Assembly: GCF_019084045.1 (NCBI RefSeq)
Contig: NZ_JAHRED010000011.1
Location: 1-64,000, forward strand
Reading direction: 5' to 3'
DNA: 64,000 nt
From: Paeniglutamicibacter quisquiliarum
Lineage (GTDB): Bacteria > Actinomycetota > Actinomycetes > Actinomycetales > Micrococcaceae
Made by a program: the position numbers and the translations under genes. The notes beneath the pieces are model-generated. The model was not told the DNA's origin, ran no database searches, and was given only the letters and a program-made list of their open reading frames with translations. The first letter of the stretch is position 1. Each line of letters starts with the position of its first letter. This document shows, one piece after another, positions 45,448 through 54,693 of this stretch.

Positions 45448-46404
45448 ATGAGCGCGAACGACCCCACACCAGTGACCACCCCAAGCCTGCAGTCCGTCGT
45501 GGGGCGGCTTCCCTATGCCAAGGGGCACGGAACCGGAAACGATTTCGTCCTCATCTCCGATCCGCTCGATGAACACCGGCTGGAGGCCGAACAGGTCGCC
45601 GCCCTGTGCGACAGGCACCGCGGCATCGGCGGGGACGGGCTGATCCGCGCGGTTCCCTCCGCCACCCTGGCCGAGGGCCGGGAAGTGCTGGAAACCAGCC
45701 CGGACGCCTACTGGTTCATGGATTACCGCAACGGGGACGGATCGATCTCCGAGATGTGCGGCAACGGCGTGCGCGTCTTCGTGCACTTCCTGCTGAGCGA
45801 AAACCTGGTGGACCTTCCGGTGGGCTCCCGCCTTCCCATCGGGACGCGCGCCGGGGTAAAGGTCGTCACCCGGCTCGAGGACGGCTACGCCGTGGACATG
45901 GGCCCCTGGGAGTTCATCTTCGAACAGGCCGCAACCCAAAACGGGCTCGATTCGAGGGTCACCACCACCGGCCTGGAAAAGGCGCGCGGTGCCCTGAGCA
46001 TCTCCATGGGCAACCCCCACACCGTCGTTGCCGTGGCCAACGCCGGCGAGCTGGAGGACCTGGAACTCTTTGTGATCCCAGACGTCCGGCCGCTGCCCCC
46101 GCAGGGAACGAATGTCGAATACGTCCTGGCCGCCGACCCCATCGTCACCGACGGCGTCGGTTCGCTGCGCATGCGCGTGCACGAACGCGGCGTGGGCGAG
46201 ACCCTGTCGTGCGGCACGGGGGCCTGCGCCGCCGCGGCGGCCACCCGCCATTGGGCCCACGCCCAGGACATTCTCAGCTGGAAGGTCCAGGTTCCCGGCG
46301 GCGAGGTGGGCATCGAATTCACCCAGGGTGCCACGGGCCGGGAACACGTGGTGCTCAGCGGCCCCGCGGTCCTGGTGTCCCGCGGCGAGATCACCGAGAT
46401 CTGA
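45448..46404 (+). CDS. dapF: diaminopimelate epimerase
   Basis: Converts LL- to meso-diaminopimelate for peptidoglycan and lysine. The 318-residue protein begins its homology with YAKGHGTGNDFVLISD. The two catalytic cysteines lie in MCGNGVRVFVHF and LSCGTGACAAAAA. It is somewhat longer than average because of insertions near residue 70. It has its own leaderless promoter (TATTCT, 7 nt, ATG) in addition to possible read-through from miaA. Confidence 0.95.
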   Translation: MSANDPTPVTTPSLQSVVGRLPYAKGHGTGNDFVLISDPLDEHRLEAEQVAALCDRHRGIGGDGLIRAVPSATLAEGREVLETSPDAYWFMDYRNGDGSISEMCGNGVRVFVHFLLSENLVDLPVGSRLPIGTRAGVKVVTRLEDGYAVDMGPWEFIFEQAATQNGLDSRVTTTGLEKARGALSISMGNPHTVVAVANAGELEDLELFVIPDVRPLPPQGTNVEYVLAADPIVTDGVGSLRMRVHERGVGETLSCGTGACAAAAATRHWAHAQDILSWKVQVPGGEVGIEFTQGATGREHVVLSGPAVLVSRGEITEI

Positions 46405-46407
46405 CAA

Positions 46408-46443
46408 CGATGGCCGGGTTCCCCCAGGGGAACCCGGCCATCG
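46408..46443. terminator. bidirectional terminator between dapF and the methyltransferase
   Basis: A 17-bp perfect palindromic stem (46408-46424 with 46427-46443). It lies between two convergent genes and can serve both strands. Confidence 0.85.
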
Positions 46444-46455
46444 GCACACAGGGGA

Positions 46456-47073
46456 CTAGGAAGCCTCGGGGCGTGAGATCTTCAGGATGCGGAAGGCCTT
46501 GTCCGTTGAGACCCGTTCGATGCCCCAGTCATCGGGCATGACGGTGCCCAGCCACTTCTGCAGGGAATCGGCACCCAGGTTCTTCTGGACCACCAGCCAG
46601 GCGGTCCCGCCCGGGGCAAGTCGCGGCAGCCACAGCAGCAGAAGCTCGTGCAGGGCCTCCTTGCCGATCCTGATGGGCGGATTGGACCAGATGGTGTTGT
46701 ACTGCAGGTCCGGGTCGATTGCCTCCGGCAGCCCAACGACCACGTTCTTCAGGCCCAGGGTCGCGGCATTGTCACGCGTCAGGGCGAGGCTTCGTTCATT
46801 CACGTCGACCCCGTACACCGTTGCCGCGGGGGAGGCCAGGGCCATCGAGAGTGCGATGGGGCCCCAACCGCAGCCGATGTCCAGGAGGTTTCCGCTGGCC
46901 GAGGGGTCCGGAACACCGTCCAGAAGAATGGCGGTTCCCTTGTCGATCCGGTCCGGGCTGAAGATGCCGCCGGAGCTTTGCAGCTTGTGCTCGGCGCCGC
47001 GCAACTTGACGCTGATGTGGCGCCGCTTCTCTGGGGTGGAAGGCTGGGCGCTGAAATAATGTTCCGGGGTCAT
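46456..47073 (-). CDS. RsmC-like class I SAM methyltransferase
   Basis: A 205-residue methyltransferase with the SAM-binding loop LLDIGCGWGPIAL near residue 64 and the amino-methylating motif SNPPIR near residue 130. This fits the RsmC/'methyltransferase small' domain, which methylates guanine in 16S rRNA in other bacteria. It lacks the N-terminal half of true RsmC. It is convergent with dapF. Confidence 0.85.
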   Translation of the reverse strand: MTPEHYFSAQPSTPEKRRHISVKLRGAEHKLQSSGGIFSPDRIDKGTAILLDGVPDPSASGNLLDIGCGWGPIALSMALASPAATVYGVDVNERSLALTRDNAATLGLKNVVVGLPEAIDPDLQYNTIWSNPPIRIGKEALHELLLLWLPRLAPGGTAWLVVQKNLGADSLQKWLGTVMPDDWGIERVSTDKAFRILKISRPEAS

Positions 47074-47176
47074 CTTGGCAGGTTAACCGCCCGGGGGCGG
47101 CAAACCCAAACCCTGGCCCCGGATTCGGCCGCAAAAATGTGTGAGATGCCTCAATGCGCGCCGCCGGGGCAAGTGA

Positions 47177-47204
47177 TAGAGTTTTCCGTATGACTTACAT
47201 TTAA
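47177..47204 (+). promoter_or_regulatory. promoter with four-codon leaderless ORF upstream of hflX
   Basis: TAGAGT (47177-47182), 7 nt, ATG at 47190, then ACT TAC ATT and stop TAA at 47202. If active, it makes an mRNA beginning with a 4-residue peptide (MTYI) and carrying a leader of about 340-450 nt before hflX. The exact -10 spacing matches the other leaderless starts in the window. Confidence 0.45.
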
Positions 47205-47535
47205 GGCGCACCGGACACGCGACGGTCCCCGGTCCTTCCCCGAGAGAGCCATTTGCTCCTTGGCCGGAAGCCGACCCCTGCCGGGCCCGAGAGCGTCGCG
47301 CCGAAAAGTCACCCCGCCGCAGTCGACCTTCCAAGACCAACGACGTTTTGCGAAACAAGGTTCCCCGGCGCGGCATCCGGCACCCGGATCGACACGGCCC
47401 CCCGCCGTGTGCGCACCGCCCCGCAACCCACGCAATCGCCATCCAATCCCGATCGGGCCCCGTGCCCGGTTCATGACACGGACACCACCTTTGGGACGGC
47501 CCTCCACATCCGGCGCCCCAGGCAAGGAGCAAACC
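47205..47535 (+). other. long untranslated leader before hflX
   Basis: About 330 bp with no supportable gene. It is rich in C-tracts and short inverted repeats. One of two possible hflX starts (ATG 47536) follows it with AAGGAG 6 nt upstream. Confidence 0.4.
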
Positions 47536-47640
47536 ATGCATCCATTCAACGAACACGGACACCCCGGCAATCAATCCACGCACAAGGACGCTCTTGTCGG
47601 TACGGGGCACTATTCTGGATTACAGCAAACTAAGGGGAAC

Positions 47641-49212
47641 ATGACCAATCCACAGCCTTCCGGCCCGCAGGACAACGACATGGACGAGGCCCAGATCCAG
47701 GCAGCCATCGAACGGATCCTGGCCAGCGACAAGGCCGCCGCCAGCAAGAGCACCCACTTCGGTGCTCCCGAGGACGAGGGCGTCCTTTCCGGCCGCGCCC
47801 AGGCGCTGAGCAAGCTCACCGGTGAGCATTCATCCACCGACGGGGACCAGCAGGAGCTGGCCGAACGCCGCGCCCTGAAGCGCGGGGCAAGCCTGTCCAC
47901 CGAACTCGAGGACGTCACCGAGGTCGAATACCGCCAGCTGCGCCTCGAGCGCGTCGTGCTGGCCGGCATCTGGAACGAGGGGACCGCCCAGGACGCGGAA
48001 AACTCGCTGCGTGAGCTGGCCGCCCTGGCCGAAACCGCCGGTTCGGAAGTGCTCGACGGCATGGTCCAACGCCGCGCGAAACCCGATCCGGGCACGTACC
48101 TGGGCTCGGGCAAGGCCATGGAACTGCGCGAAATCGTTGCCGCGACCGGGGCCGACACCGTCATCATCGACACCGAGCTGGCCCCCTCGCAGCGCCGTGC
48201 CCTCGAAGACGTCGTCAAGGTCAAGGTCATTGACCGCACGGCACTGATCCTGGACATCTTTGCCCAGCACGCCAAGAGCCACGAGGGCCGCGCCCAGGTC
48301 GAACTGGCGCAGCTCGAATACCTGCTTCCGCGCCTGCGCGGCTGGGGCGAATCGATGTCCCGCCAGGCCGGCGGCCGCGTGGGTGCCGCCGGCGGCGGCA
48401 TCGGCTCCCGCGGCCCGGGTGAAACGAAGATCGAACTGGACCGCCGCCGCATCCGCGACCGCATGGCAAAACTCCGCAAGGAGATCAAGGGAATGCTGCC
48501 GGCCCGCGAGGCCAAGCGGGCAAACCGCAAGCGCAACGCGGTCCCGTCGGTGGCCATCGTCGGGTACACCAACGCCGGCAAGTCCTCGCTGCTCAACCGG
48601 CTCACCGACGCCGGGGTCCTGGTCGAGAACGCCCTGTTCGCGACGCTGGATCCGACGGTCCGCCAGGCGGAGACCCGCGACGGGCTGAACTACACGCTCG
48701 TCGACACGGTCGGCTTCGTGAAGTCGCTGCCCACCCAGTTGATCGAGGCCTTCCGGTCCACGCTGGAGGAGGTTGCCGAATCGGACCTGATCCTGCACGT
48801 GGTCGACGCCGCGCACCCGGATCCCGAAGGCCAGATCCAGGCCGTCCGCGAGGTGCTCAACGACGTCGATGCGCGAAACATCCCGGAGCTCATGGTCTTG
48901 AACAAGGCCGATGTCGCGGACCCGTTCGTGGTCGAGCGCCTGCGCCAGCGCGAGCCGAACCACGCCATCGTCTCGGCACGCACCGGCGAAGGCATCCAGG
49001 AACTGCTCGAAAAGATCAGCGCCGCAATCCCGAGGCCCAATGTCCAACTAGAATTGATGATTCCCTATGATCGAGGCGACGTGGTCAACAAGCTCCACGG
49101 CGCCGAGGCCGAGATCCTGGCCGTCGAACACACCGAATCGGGAACCCGCATGATGGTGAAGGTCCGCGAAAGCATGGCCGCAGAAGTGGAGCAATTTAGT
49201 ATTCATGGCTGA
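47641..49212 (+). CDS. hflX: ribosome-splitting GTPase HflX
   Basis: A 523-residue GTPase that rescues stalled ribosomes by splitting them. The HflX N-terminal domain (GTYLGSGKAMELREI and LAQLEYLLPRLRGWGESMSR) and the Gly-rich region GAAGGGIGSRGPGE precede the G domain: G1 GYTNAGKSSLLN, G3 DTVGF, G4 NKAD. The ATG at 47641 has AAGGGG 4 nt upstream. An in-frame ATG at 47536, behind AAGGAG, would add 35 residues, and both may be used. The stop overlaps the helicase gene by 8 bp. Confidence 0.93.
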   Translation: MTNPQPSGPQDNDMDEAQIQAAIERILASDKAAASKSTHFGAPEDEGVLSGRAQALSKLTGEHSSTDGDQQELAERRALKRGASLSTELEDVTEVEYRQLRLERVVLAGIWNEGTAQDAENSLRELAALAETAGSEVLDGMVQRRAKPDPGTYLGSGKAMELREIVAATGADTVIIDTELAPSQRRALEDVVKVKVIDRTALILDIFAQHAKSHEGRAQVELAQLEYLLPRLRGWGESMSRQAGGRVGAAGGGIGSRGPGETKIELDRRRIRDRMAKLRKEIKGMLPAREAKRANRKRNAVPSVAIVGYTNAGKSSLLNRLTDAGVLVENALFATLDPTVRQAETRDGLNYTLVDTVGFVKSLPTQLIEAFRSTLEEVAESDLILHVVDAAHPDPEGQIQAVREVLNDVDARNIPELMVLNKADVADPFVVERLRQREPNHAIVSARTGEGIQELLEKISAAIPRPNVQLELMIPYDRGDVVNKLHGAEAEILAVEHTESGTRMMVKVRESMAAEVEQFSIHG

Positions 49213-51211
49213 GGAAACAGAGGTCATCGCCCTATTGGACGAGGCAGTGTCCAGCATGGGCGGACAAAGCCGGCCGGGGCAGCACGAAATGACCCGCCAG
49301 GTCGTGCGGGCCATGGAGACCGGTGAACACCTGCTGGTGCAGGCTGGGACCGGAACCGGCAAGTCGATGGCCTATCTGGTTCCCGCGCTGGCCCACGCGC
49401 TGGAATCGGAAAAGCCCGTGGTGATTTCCACCGCAACGCTGGCGCTGCAGGCGCAGATCGTCGGCCGCGACGTGCCCCGCCTGCTGAGCTCGCTGAAGGA
49501 CAAGCTGCCGCGCGAAATGGACGTGGCCCTGGTCAAGGGGCGCTCCAACTACGTGTGCCAATACAAGCTCGGCGGCGGCTACCCGGACGACGACGAAGGC
49601 GCATTGTTTTCGATGGAATCCGGCACCCCCGTTCTCGGCGGGTCCTCCGATGGCCCCGGTTCGGCGCTGGGCCAGGAAGTGGTGCGCCTGCGGCAGTGGG
49701 CCGAGCGAACCGACACCGGAGACCGTGACGACATCACGCCCGGGGTCAGCGACAAGGCATGGCGCCAGGTCTCGGTCAGCGCCATGGACTGCCTGGGGTC
49801 CCAAAAGTGCCCCATGGCCTCGGAGTGCTTCAGCGAACTGGCCCGTGCCCGCGCGGCCAGCGCCGACGTCGTGATCACCAACCATGCCATGCTGGCCGTC
49901 TCTGCCTTCGAGGGCCTGGCCGTGCTGCCGGACTTCGACACCGTCATCATCGACGAGGCCCACGAACTGCAGGACCGCGTGACCAGTTCGGTGACGCGGC
50001 CCCTGTCGGTCAACATGGTCCAGACCGCGGCCTCGGCCGCCCGCAAGCACTGCTCGGTGAGCGTGGACGCGCTGAACCAGGGCGCCAAGGCCCTGCAGCG
50101 TGCCCTGGAGGGCGTCCCCACCGGGCTCATGGCCCGCGGGCTGAACGAGGACCAGGAAGCGGCCATCAACCAGATCGCCGAGGCCGCACGCGTGGTCCTC
50201 TCCGACTCGAAGCCCGAGGCCAACGCGCCCGCCGACGGCGGGCGCCAGATGGCCCGCTCCCAGGTCACGTACCTGGTGGATCAATGCACCAAGATGCTTG
50301 AAATGACCGAGGAACGCGAGGTGATCTGGGCGTCGCGGCCCGGCCACTTCAGCCCGGGGGAGGGCTATGTCCAGCCCGACGAATCCAGCCAGCCGACCTT
50401 GATGGTTGCACCCCTGTCCGTCGCGGGAAAGCTGCGCGAGGGCCTGTTCGACGGCCGCACCGTCATCCTCACCAGCGCGACCCTGGCCATCGGCGCCGCC
50501 TTTGAACCGGTTGCCGGTTCCCTGGGCCTGGTGGGCGACGGTGCACCGACCTGGAACGGCGTCGACGTGGGCAGCCCCTTCGACTACCCCAATCAGGGCA
50601 TCCTGTATGTTGCCAAGCACCTGCCCAAGCCCGGGCGCCAAATGTCCCAGGAGACCCTGTCCGAAATCGAGGACCTGATCAAGGCCTCCGGCGGCGGTGC
50701 CCTGGCGCTGTTCACCTCGCGCCGGGCGGCCGAGGAAGCCGCGGAAATCCTGCGTGCGCGCCTGGACATCCCCATCCTGTGCCAGGGCGAATCAAGCATG
50801 AAGGCGCTGGTCGACCAGTTCTCGGCCGAACCGGATACCTGCCTGTTTGGCACGATGACGCTGTGGCAGGGCGTGGACGTCCCGGGCAACGCCTGCCGTC
50901 TGGTCATCATCGACAAGATCCCGTTCCCGCGCCCCGATGATCCGCTTTCCTCGGCGCGCAGCCGCGATATCGCCAAGCACGGCGGAAACGGTTTCATGGC
51001 CGTGGCCGCGAGCCATGCCGCGGTGCGGCTGGCCCAGGGCGCGGGCCGCCTGATCCGTTCGGTCAATGACAAGGGCGTGGTTGCGGTGCTGGACTCGCGA
51101 CTGGCCACCGAACGCTACGGGACCTTCCTGCGCGCCTCGCTGCCGCCGCTGTGGGCGACGCCGAACAAGGCCACCGTCATCTCCGCGCTCGAACGGCTCA
51201 GCGAAGGCTGA
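49205..51211 (+). CDS. DinG/XPD-family ATP-dependent DNA helicase
   Basis: A 668-residue superfamily 2 helicase. Walker A QAGTGTGKSMAYLVPAL is near residue 46 and the DEAH box VIIDEAHELQD near residue 249. Cysteines in NYVCQYK, MDCLGSQKCPMASEC lie where XPD/DinG proteins hold an iron-sulfur cluster. The C-terminal motif VRLAQGAGRLIRS contains the arginine finger. It overlaps hflX by 8 bp. lexA lies next on the other strand, but no SOS box is seen before this operon. Confidence 0.92.
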   Translation: MAEETEVIALLDEAVSSMGGQSRPGQHEMTRQVVRAMETGEHLLVQAGTGTGKSMAYLVPALAHALESEKPVVISTATLALQAQIVGRDVPRLLSSLKDKLPREMDVALVKGRSNYVCQYKLGGGYPDDDEGALFSMESGTPVLGGSSDGPGSALGQEVVRLRQWAERTDTGDRDDITPGVSDKAWRQVSVSAMDCLGSQKCPMASECFSELARARAASADVVITNHAMLAVSAFEGLAVLPDFDTVIIDEAHELQDRVTSSVTRPLSVNMVQTAASAARKHCSVSVDALNQGAKALQRALEGVPTGLMARGLNEDQEAAINQIAEAARVVLSDSKPEANAPADGGRQMARSQVTYLVDQCTKMLEMTEEREVIWASRPGHFSPGEGYVQPDESSQPTLMVAPLSVAGKLREGLFDGRTVILTSATLAIGAAFEPVAGSLGLVGDGAPTWNGVDVGSPFDYPNQGILYVAKHLPKPGRQMSQETLSEIEDLIKASGGGALALFTSRRAAEEAAEILRARLDIPILCQGESSMKALVDQFSAEPDTCLFGTMTLWQGVDVPGNACRLVIIDKIPFPRPDDPLSSARSRDIAKHGGNGFMAVAASHAAVRLAQGAGRLIRSVNDKGVVAVLDSRLATERYGTFLRASLPPLWATPNKATVISALERLSEG

Positions 51212-51259
51212 GCCCCTGGCGCTGCCCGTCCCGTTTGCGGTTGATGGGCAGGGGACGCA

Positions 51260-51305
51260 AAACACCCGTGGGGGCCGATCCGGTGATCGGCCCCCACGGG
51301 TGTTT
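51260..51305. terminator. 21-bp perfect bidirectional terminator
   Basis: Arms 51260-51280 and 51285-51305 with a 4-nt loop. It lies between the convergent helicase and lexA genes, with a short A-run on the left and T-run on the right. Confidence 0.9.
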
Positions 51306-51328
51306 GGGGATGAGTTGTGGCTGCGGCC

Positions 51329-52048
51329 CTAGACGGAACGCATGACCGATACGACCTTGCCCATGACGGTTGCGGCGTCACCAAGGATCGGTTCGTATCG
51401 GGAGTTCTGCGGCAGCAGCCAGGTGTGCCCGTCACGCTGGCGGAAGGTCTTCACGGTGGCCTCGTCCTCGAGCAGCGCCGCGACGATGTCGCCGTTGTTG
51501 GCCGTGGGCTGGCGCCTCACGACAACCCAGTCGCCGTCGCAAATGGCCGCATCGATCATCGAGTCGCCGCTGACCTTGAGCATGAAGAGCTCACCGTGCC
51601 CCACCAGCTGGCGCGGCAGTGCGAAGACGTCCTCGATCGCCTGGTCGGCCAGGATCGGCCCGCCGGCGGCAATGCGCCCGACCAGGGGGACCATGGCGGT
51701 GTCGGCGGAGGTCGTCAGCTCCGAGACGTTCATGCCATTGGCTGCCTTGAGCTCCGACTGGCCCTCCACGACCTCCAGCTTTGCCTCGCTCTTGAGCTGC
51801 AGCGGCAGCAGGATCTCCATTGCCCGCGGGCGGCGCGGATCGCGCCTGATGTAGCCAAGCTTCTCGAGCTGGCTGAGCTGATGGGTCACGCTGGAGAGGC
51901 TGGCAAGTCCCACGGCGTCCCCGATTTCCCGCATCGACGGCGGGTACCCGTTGCTGCTCACGGAGCGCTGGATGGTTTCCAGAACCTTCTTCTGGCGGAT
52001 TGTCAGGCTCTTCGCGTCGCGTCGAGGGGTTCGTTGTTCGGTCGTCAT
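51329..52048 (-). CDS. lexA: SOS repressor LexA
   Basis: A 239-residue repressor of DNA-damage genes. The N-terminal winged helix ([40 protein letters not shown]) is followed by the self-cleavage site Ala128-Gly129 in [10 protein letters not shown]. The catalytic Ser163 lies in SGDSMIDA and Lys200 in EATVKTF. The ATG at 52048 has GAGG 8 nt upstream, and an upstream in-frame extension is not used. A LexA box lies about 190 bp upstream, shared with the divergent LysM gene. Confidence 0.96.
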   Translation of the reverse strand: MTTEQRTPRRDAKSLTIRQKKVLETIQRSVSSNGYPPSMREIGDAVGLASLSSVTHQLSQLEKLGYIRRDPRRPRAMEILLPLQLKSEAKLEVVEGQSELKAANGMNVSELTTSADTAMVPLVGRIAAGGPILADQAIEDVFALPRQLVGHGELFMLKVSGDSMIDAAICDGDWVVVRRQPTANNGDIVAALLEDEATVKTFRQRDGHTWLLPQNSRYEPILGDAATVMGKVVSVMRSV

Positions 52049-52235
52049 TGTCAATGCCTCATCCCGATCGTCGCCGGTTGCCCGCGCGTGCCGCAAATTG
52101 TCGGTGTGGGCTGGTGTAGTAAATACATCACCCCACAACCACCATCCTAGTAGACAAAGTCACTGCTTTCAAAGATTTGTTCGAACAGATCTGGACACGT
52201 GTCGTCGAAAAGTGCTAGAAATAAGATACGCACTA

Positions 52236-52249
52236 CGAACACATGTTCG
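52236..52249. promoter_or_regulatory. LexA (SOS) box between lexA and the LysM gene
   Basis: CGAACACATGTTCG is a perfect CGAAC-N4-GTTCG LexA site, with TA on the left and AA on the right. It lies in the divergent region and could control both directions. A further palindrome, TGTTCGAACA, is at 52178-52187, and half-sites occur at about 52259 and 52277. Confidence 0.8.
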
Positions 52250-52336
52250 AAAGGTGCGTTCGAATAACCGTCGCATGTTCGATTGCGGGCCAACTGGACC
52301 CGGTCGGACCAGCGAATTCAGAGGAAAGGCAAAGAC

Positions 52337-52723
52337 GTGGCAAACACTGCTTTCTCGGCCCCGCTCCACCTTGTTACATCCAACGACTACCTGCCCGAAC
52401 CGCAGCCGTCGCTGGCTCCGCTTCGACTGACCCGCCGCGGGAAATTCGTGCTGATCGGGCTTCCCATCTTCGTGGTGAGCGCCGCAGTGCTCATGCTCCT
52501 GGGGCTGTTCCTCTCCCCGGCAAATGCCTCCGCGGACATCCCGCTGGGCGTCGACGCAGTGAGCGTAACCGTCATCGAGGGAGACACCCTTTGGGGCATT
52601 GCCCGCGAATTCGCGCCGCAGCTCGAACCCCGCGAAGCGGTCCGCCAGATCGGCGACCTCAACAACCTCAACAGCTCCGTGCTGCTCCCGGGCGCCGAAC
52701 TCTTCGTTCCCACCGGAAGCTAG
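52337..52723 (+). CDS. LysM membrane protein, probable SOS cell-division inhibitor
   Basis: A 128-residue protein. A positively charged N-terminal part is followed by one transmembrane helix at about residues 38-60 (KFVLIGLPIFVVSAAVLMLL) and an external LysM domain (VTVIEGDTLWGIAREFAPQL). Proteins with this layout encoded divergently from lexA (ChiZ/Rv2719c in mycobacteria, DivS in corynebacteria) are SOS-induced cell-division inhibitors. The LexA box 90 bp upstream supports the same role here. The GTG start has GAGGAAAGG 7 nt upstream. Confidence 0.85.
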   Translation: MANTAFSAPLHLVTSNDYLPEPQPSLAPLRLTRRGKFVLIGLPIFVVSAAVLMLLGLFLSPANASADIPLGVDAVSVTVIEGDTLWGIAREFAPQLEPREAVRQIGDLNNLNSSVLLPGAELFVPTGS

Positions 52724-52837
52724 GACCCTGCCCCGGCTGCGTCCTCGGGCGCCGCATCGGGTCATTGCGAACCGATTATTACCCTTGGTACCGGCCATGA
52801 TTCTCGGGCCCACCTGCCCCCGCCGTAGACTTGACCC

Positions 52838-53953
52838 GTGAATGAACGGCTAAATCGCCTGGCAAATCTGCCCCTGCGAGAAAATCTTCAAGGTCTCGAA
52901 CCCTACGGCGCACCCCAGATTGACGTCCCCATCCAGCTGAACGTCAACGAAAACACCCACCCGGTCCCCGCCGAAGTGCATCGCGCCATTGTCGAAGAGG
53001 TCTCGGCGGCCGCCGTGGGGTTGAACCGTTACCCGGACCGTGAATTCACCGAGCTGCGCGTACGCCTGGCCGCCTACCTTGGCCACGGGCTGGAAGCGGA
53101 CAACGTCTGGGCAGCCAACGGCTCCAACGAGGTCCTCCAGCAAATCCTGCAGGCCTTTGGCGGACCGGGCCGCTCCGTCATGAGCTTCCCTCCCACCTAC
53201 TCGATGTACCCGCTGCTGGCCTCCGGAACCGACACCACCTACGTTGCCGGCGTGCGTTCGGCCGACTATGGACTTTCGGCAGCGGACGCCGCTGCCCAGG
53301 TTCGCGAGGCTGCACCGAACATCGTCATCCTGTGTTCGCCCAACAACCCCACCGGAACCGCGCTGGGCCTGGATGTTGTCGAAGCCGTCTACGAGGCCGG
53401 CAGGGCCAGCAACGCCATCGTGATCGTCGACGAGGCGTACGCGGAATTTGCCCACACCGGGACCCTGTCGGCACTTTCCCTGCTGCCCGGTCGCGAACGG
53501 CTCATCGTCTCGCGGACCATGTCCAAGGCCTTCGCCCTGGCCGGCGCCCGCCTTGGGTACCTGGCCGCGGCCCCGGAAGTCGCCGACGCCATCCGCCTGG
53601 TGCGGCTGCCATACCACCTCTCCGCCGTCACCCAGGCAACGGCGAATGCGGCACTGAAGCACGCGGACATCCTGCTGGCCAACGTCGAGGCCATCAAGGT
53701 GCAACGCGACCGCATCGTCAACGAGCTCACCCGCATGGGCCTTCACCCGGCCTCCAGCGACTCCAACTTCGTGTTCTTCGGGGGAGTCAAGGACACCAAG
53801 GCCATCTGGGAAGGGCTGCTCGAGGCCGGAGTCATCATCCGCGACGTGGGAATTCCCGGACACCTGCGGGTCACCGCCGGCACCGAGGACGAAACCACCG
53901 CGTTCCTCGTCCGTCTCGAGGAACTGCTCCATCAGGGGCCTCACACGCTCTAA
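52838..53953 (+). CDS. hisC: histidinol-phosphate aminotransferase
   Basis: PLP enzyme of histidine synthesis. The 371-residue protein has QLNVNENTHPVP at the N-terminus, AANGSNEVLQQIL, CSPNNPTGTALG, VDEAYAEFA, and SRTMSKAFALAGARLGYL with the Schiff-base lysine near residue 231. The GTG start is set by a leaderless -10 (TAGACT, 6 nt). It begins a histidine operon. hisD and hisG are not in the window. Confidence 0.95.
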   Translation: MNERLNRLANLPLRENLQGLEPYGAPQIDVPIQLNVNENTHPVPAEVHRAIVEEVSAAAVGLNRYPDREFTELRVRLAAYLGHGLEADNVWAANGSNEVLQQILQAFGGPGRSVMSFPPTYSMYPLLASGTDTTYVAGVRSADYGLSAADAAAQVREAAPNIVILCSPNNPTGTALGLDVVEAVYEAGRASNAIVIVDEAYAEFAHTGTLSALSLLPGRERLIVSRTMSKAFALAGARLGYLAAAPEVADAIRLVRLPYHLSAVTQATANAALKHADILLANVEAIKVQRDRIVNELTRMGLHPASSDSNFVFFGGVKDTKAIWEGLLEAGVIIRDVGIPGHLRVTAGTEDETTAFLVRLEELLHQGPHTL

Positions 53954-54072
53954 CGCTAAACTTGGAGCGGTGGAGCCGGTGGCGGCGGGCGGCTTGCAGA
54001 ATTTGCCCGGCCGCACACCTGCCGGCCGCCGCCCCGCATCCTCGTCTCAACGCCTGATCTAAAGGAATGTGC

Positions 54073-54693
54073 ATGTCTGCCGAAAAACTCACGGGTCGTC
54101 GCGCTCGCCTCGAACGCATCACCAGCGAGTCCTCCATCTTTGTCGAACTTGATCTGGACGGCACCGGCCGCTCGGAGATCAGCACCAGCGTCCCGTTCTA
54201 CGACCACATGCTGACCGCGCTGTCGAAGCACTCGCTGATCGACCTCACGGTGCGCGCCACCGGCGACACCCACATCGACGTGCACCACACCGTGGAGGAC
54301 ACCGCCATCACCATCGGCGAGGTGCTGCGCACCGCACTGGGCAACAAGGCGGGCATTCGCCGCTTCGGCACCGCCTACGCCCCGCTGGACGAGGCCCTGG
54401 CCCGCGCGGTGGTCGACATCTCCGGGCGCCCCTACCTGGTCCACGGCGGCGAGCCGGCCGGCCAGGAATACCACTTGATCGGTGGCCACTTCACCGGGTC
54501 GATGACCCGCCACGTGTTCGAGTCGCTGACCTTCCACGCCCAGATCTGCGCCCACATCGAGGTGCTCTCGGGCCGCGATCCGCACCACATCGTCGAGGCC
54601 CAGTTCAAGGCCCTGGCCCGCGCGCTGCGCGACGCCGTGGAAGTCGACCCGCGGATCGGCGACGCCATCCCCTCCACCAAGGGCGCGCTGTAA
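54073..54693 (+). CDS. hisB: imidazoleglycerol-phosphate dehydratase
   Basis: Manganese-dependent dehydratase of histidine synthesis. The 206-residue monofunctional form has [14 protein letters not shown], the metal-site motifs [12 protein letters not shown] and [13 protein letters not shown], and [18 protein letters not shown] near the end. The ATG at 54073 is preferred over 54067 because AAAGGA lies 6 nt before it. hisH begins directly after the stop. Confidence 0.95.
   Translation: MSAEKLTGRRARLERITSESSIFVELDLDGTGRSEISTSVPFYDHMLTALSKHSLIDLTVRATGDTHIDVHHTVEDTAITIGEVLRTALGNKAGIRRFGTAYAPLDEALARAVVDISGRPYLVHGGEPAGQEYHLIGGHFTGSMTRHVFESLTFHAQICAHIEVLSGRDPHHIVEAQFKALARALRDAVEVDPRIGDAIPSTKGAL

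Noticed and set aside
52248-52265. A second complete LexA box (TTCGAAAGGTGCGTTCGAA)
   Set aside because: The spacing is one base too long for CGAAC-N4-GTTCG, so it is only listed as possible half-sites.
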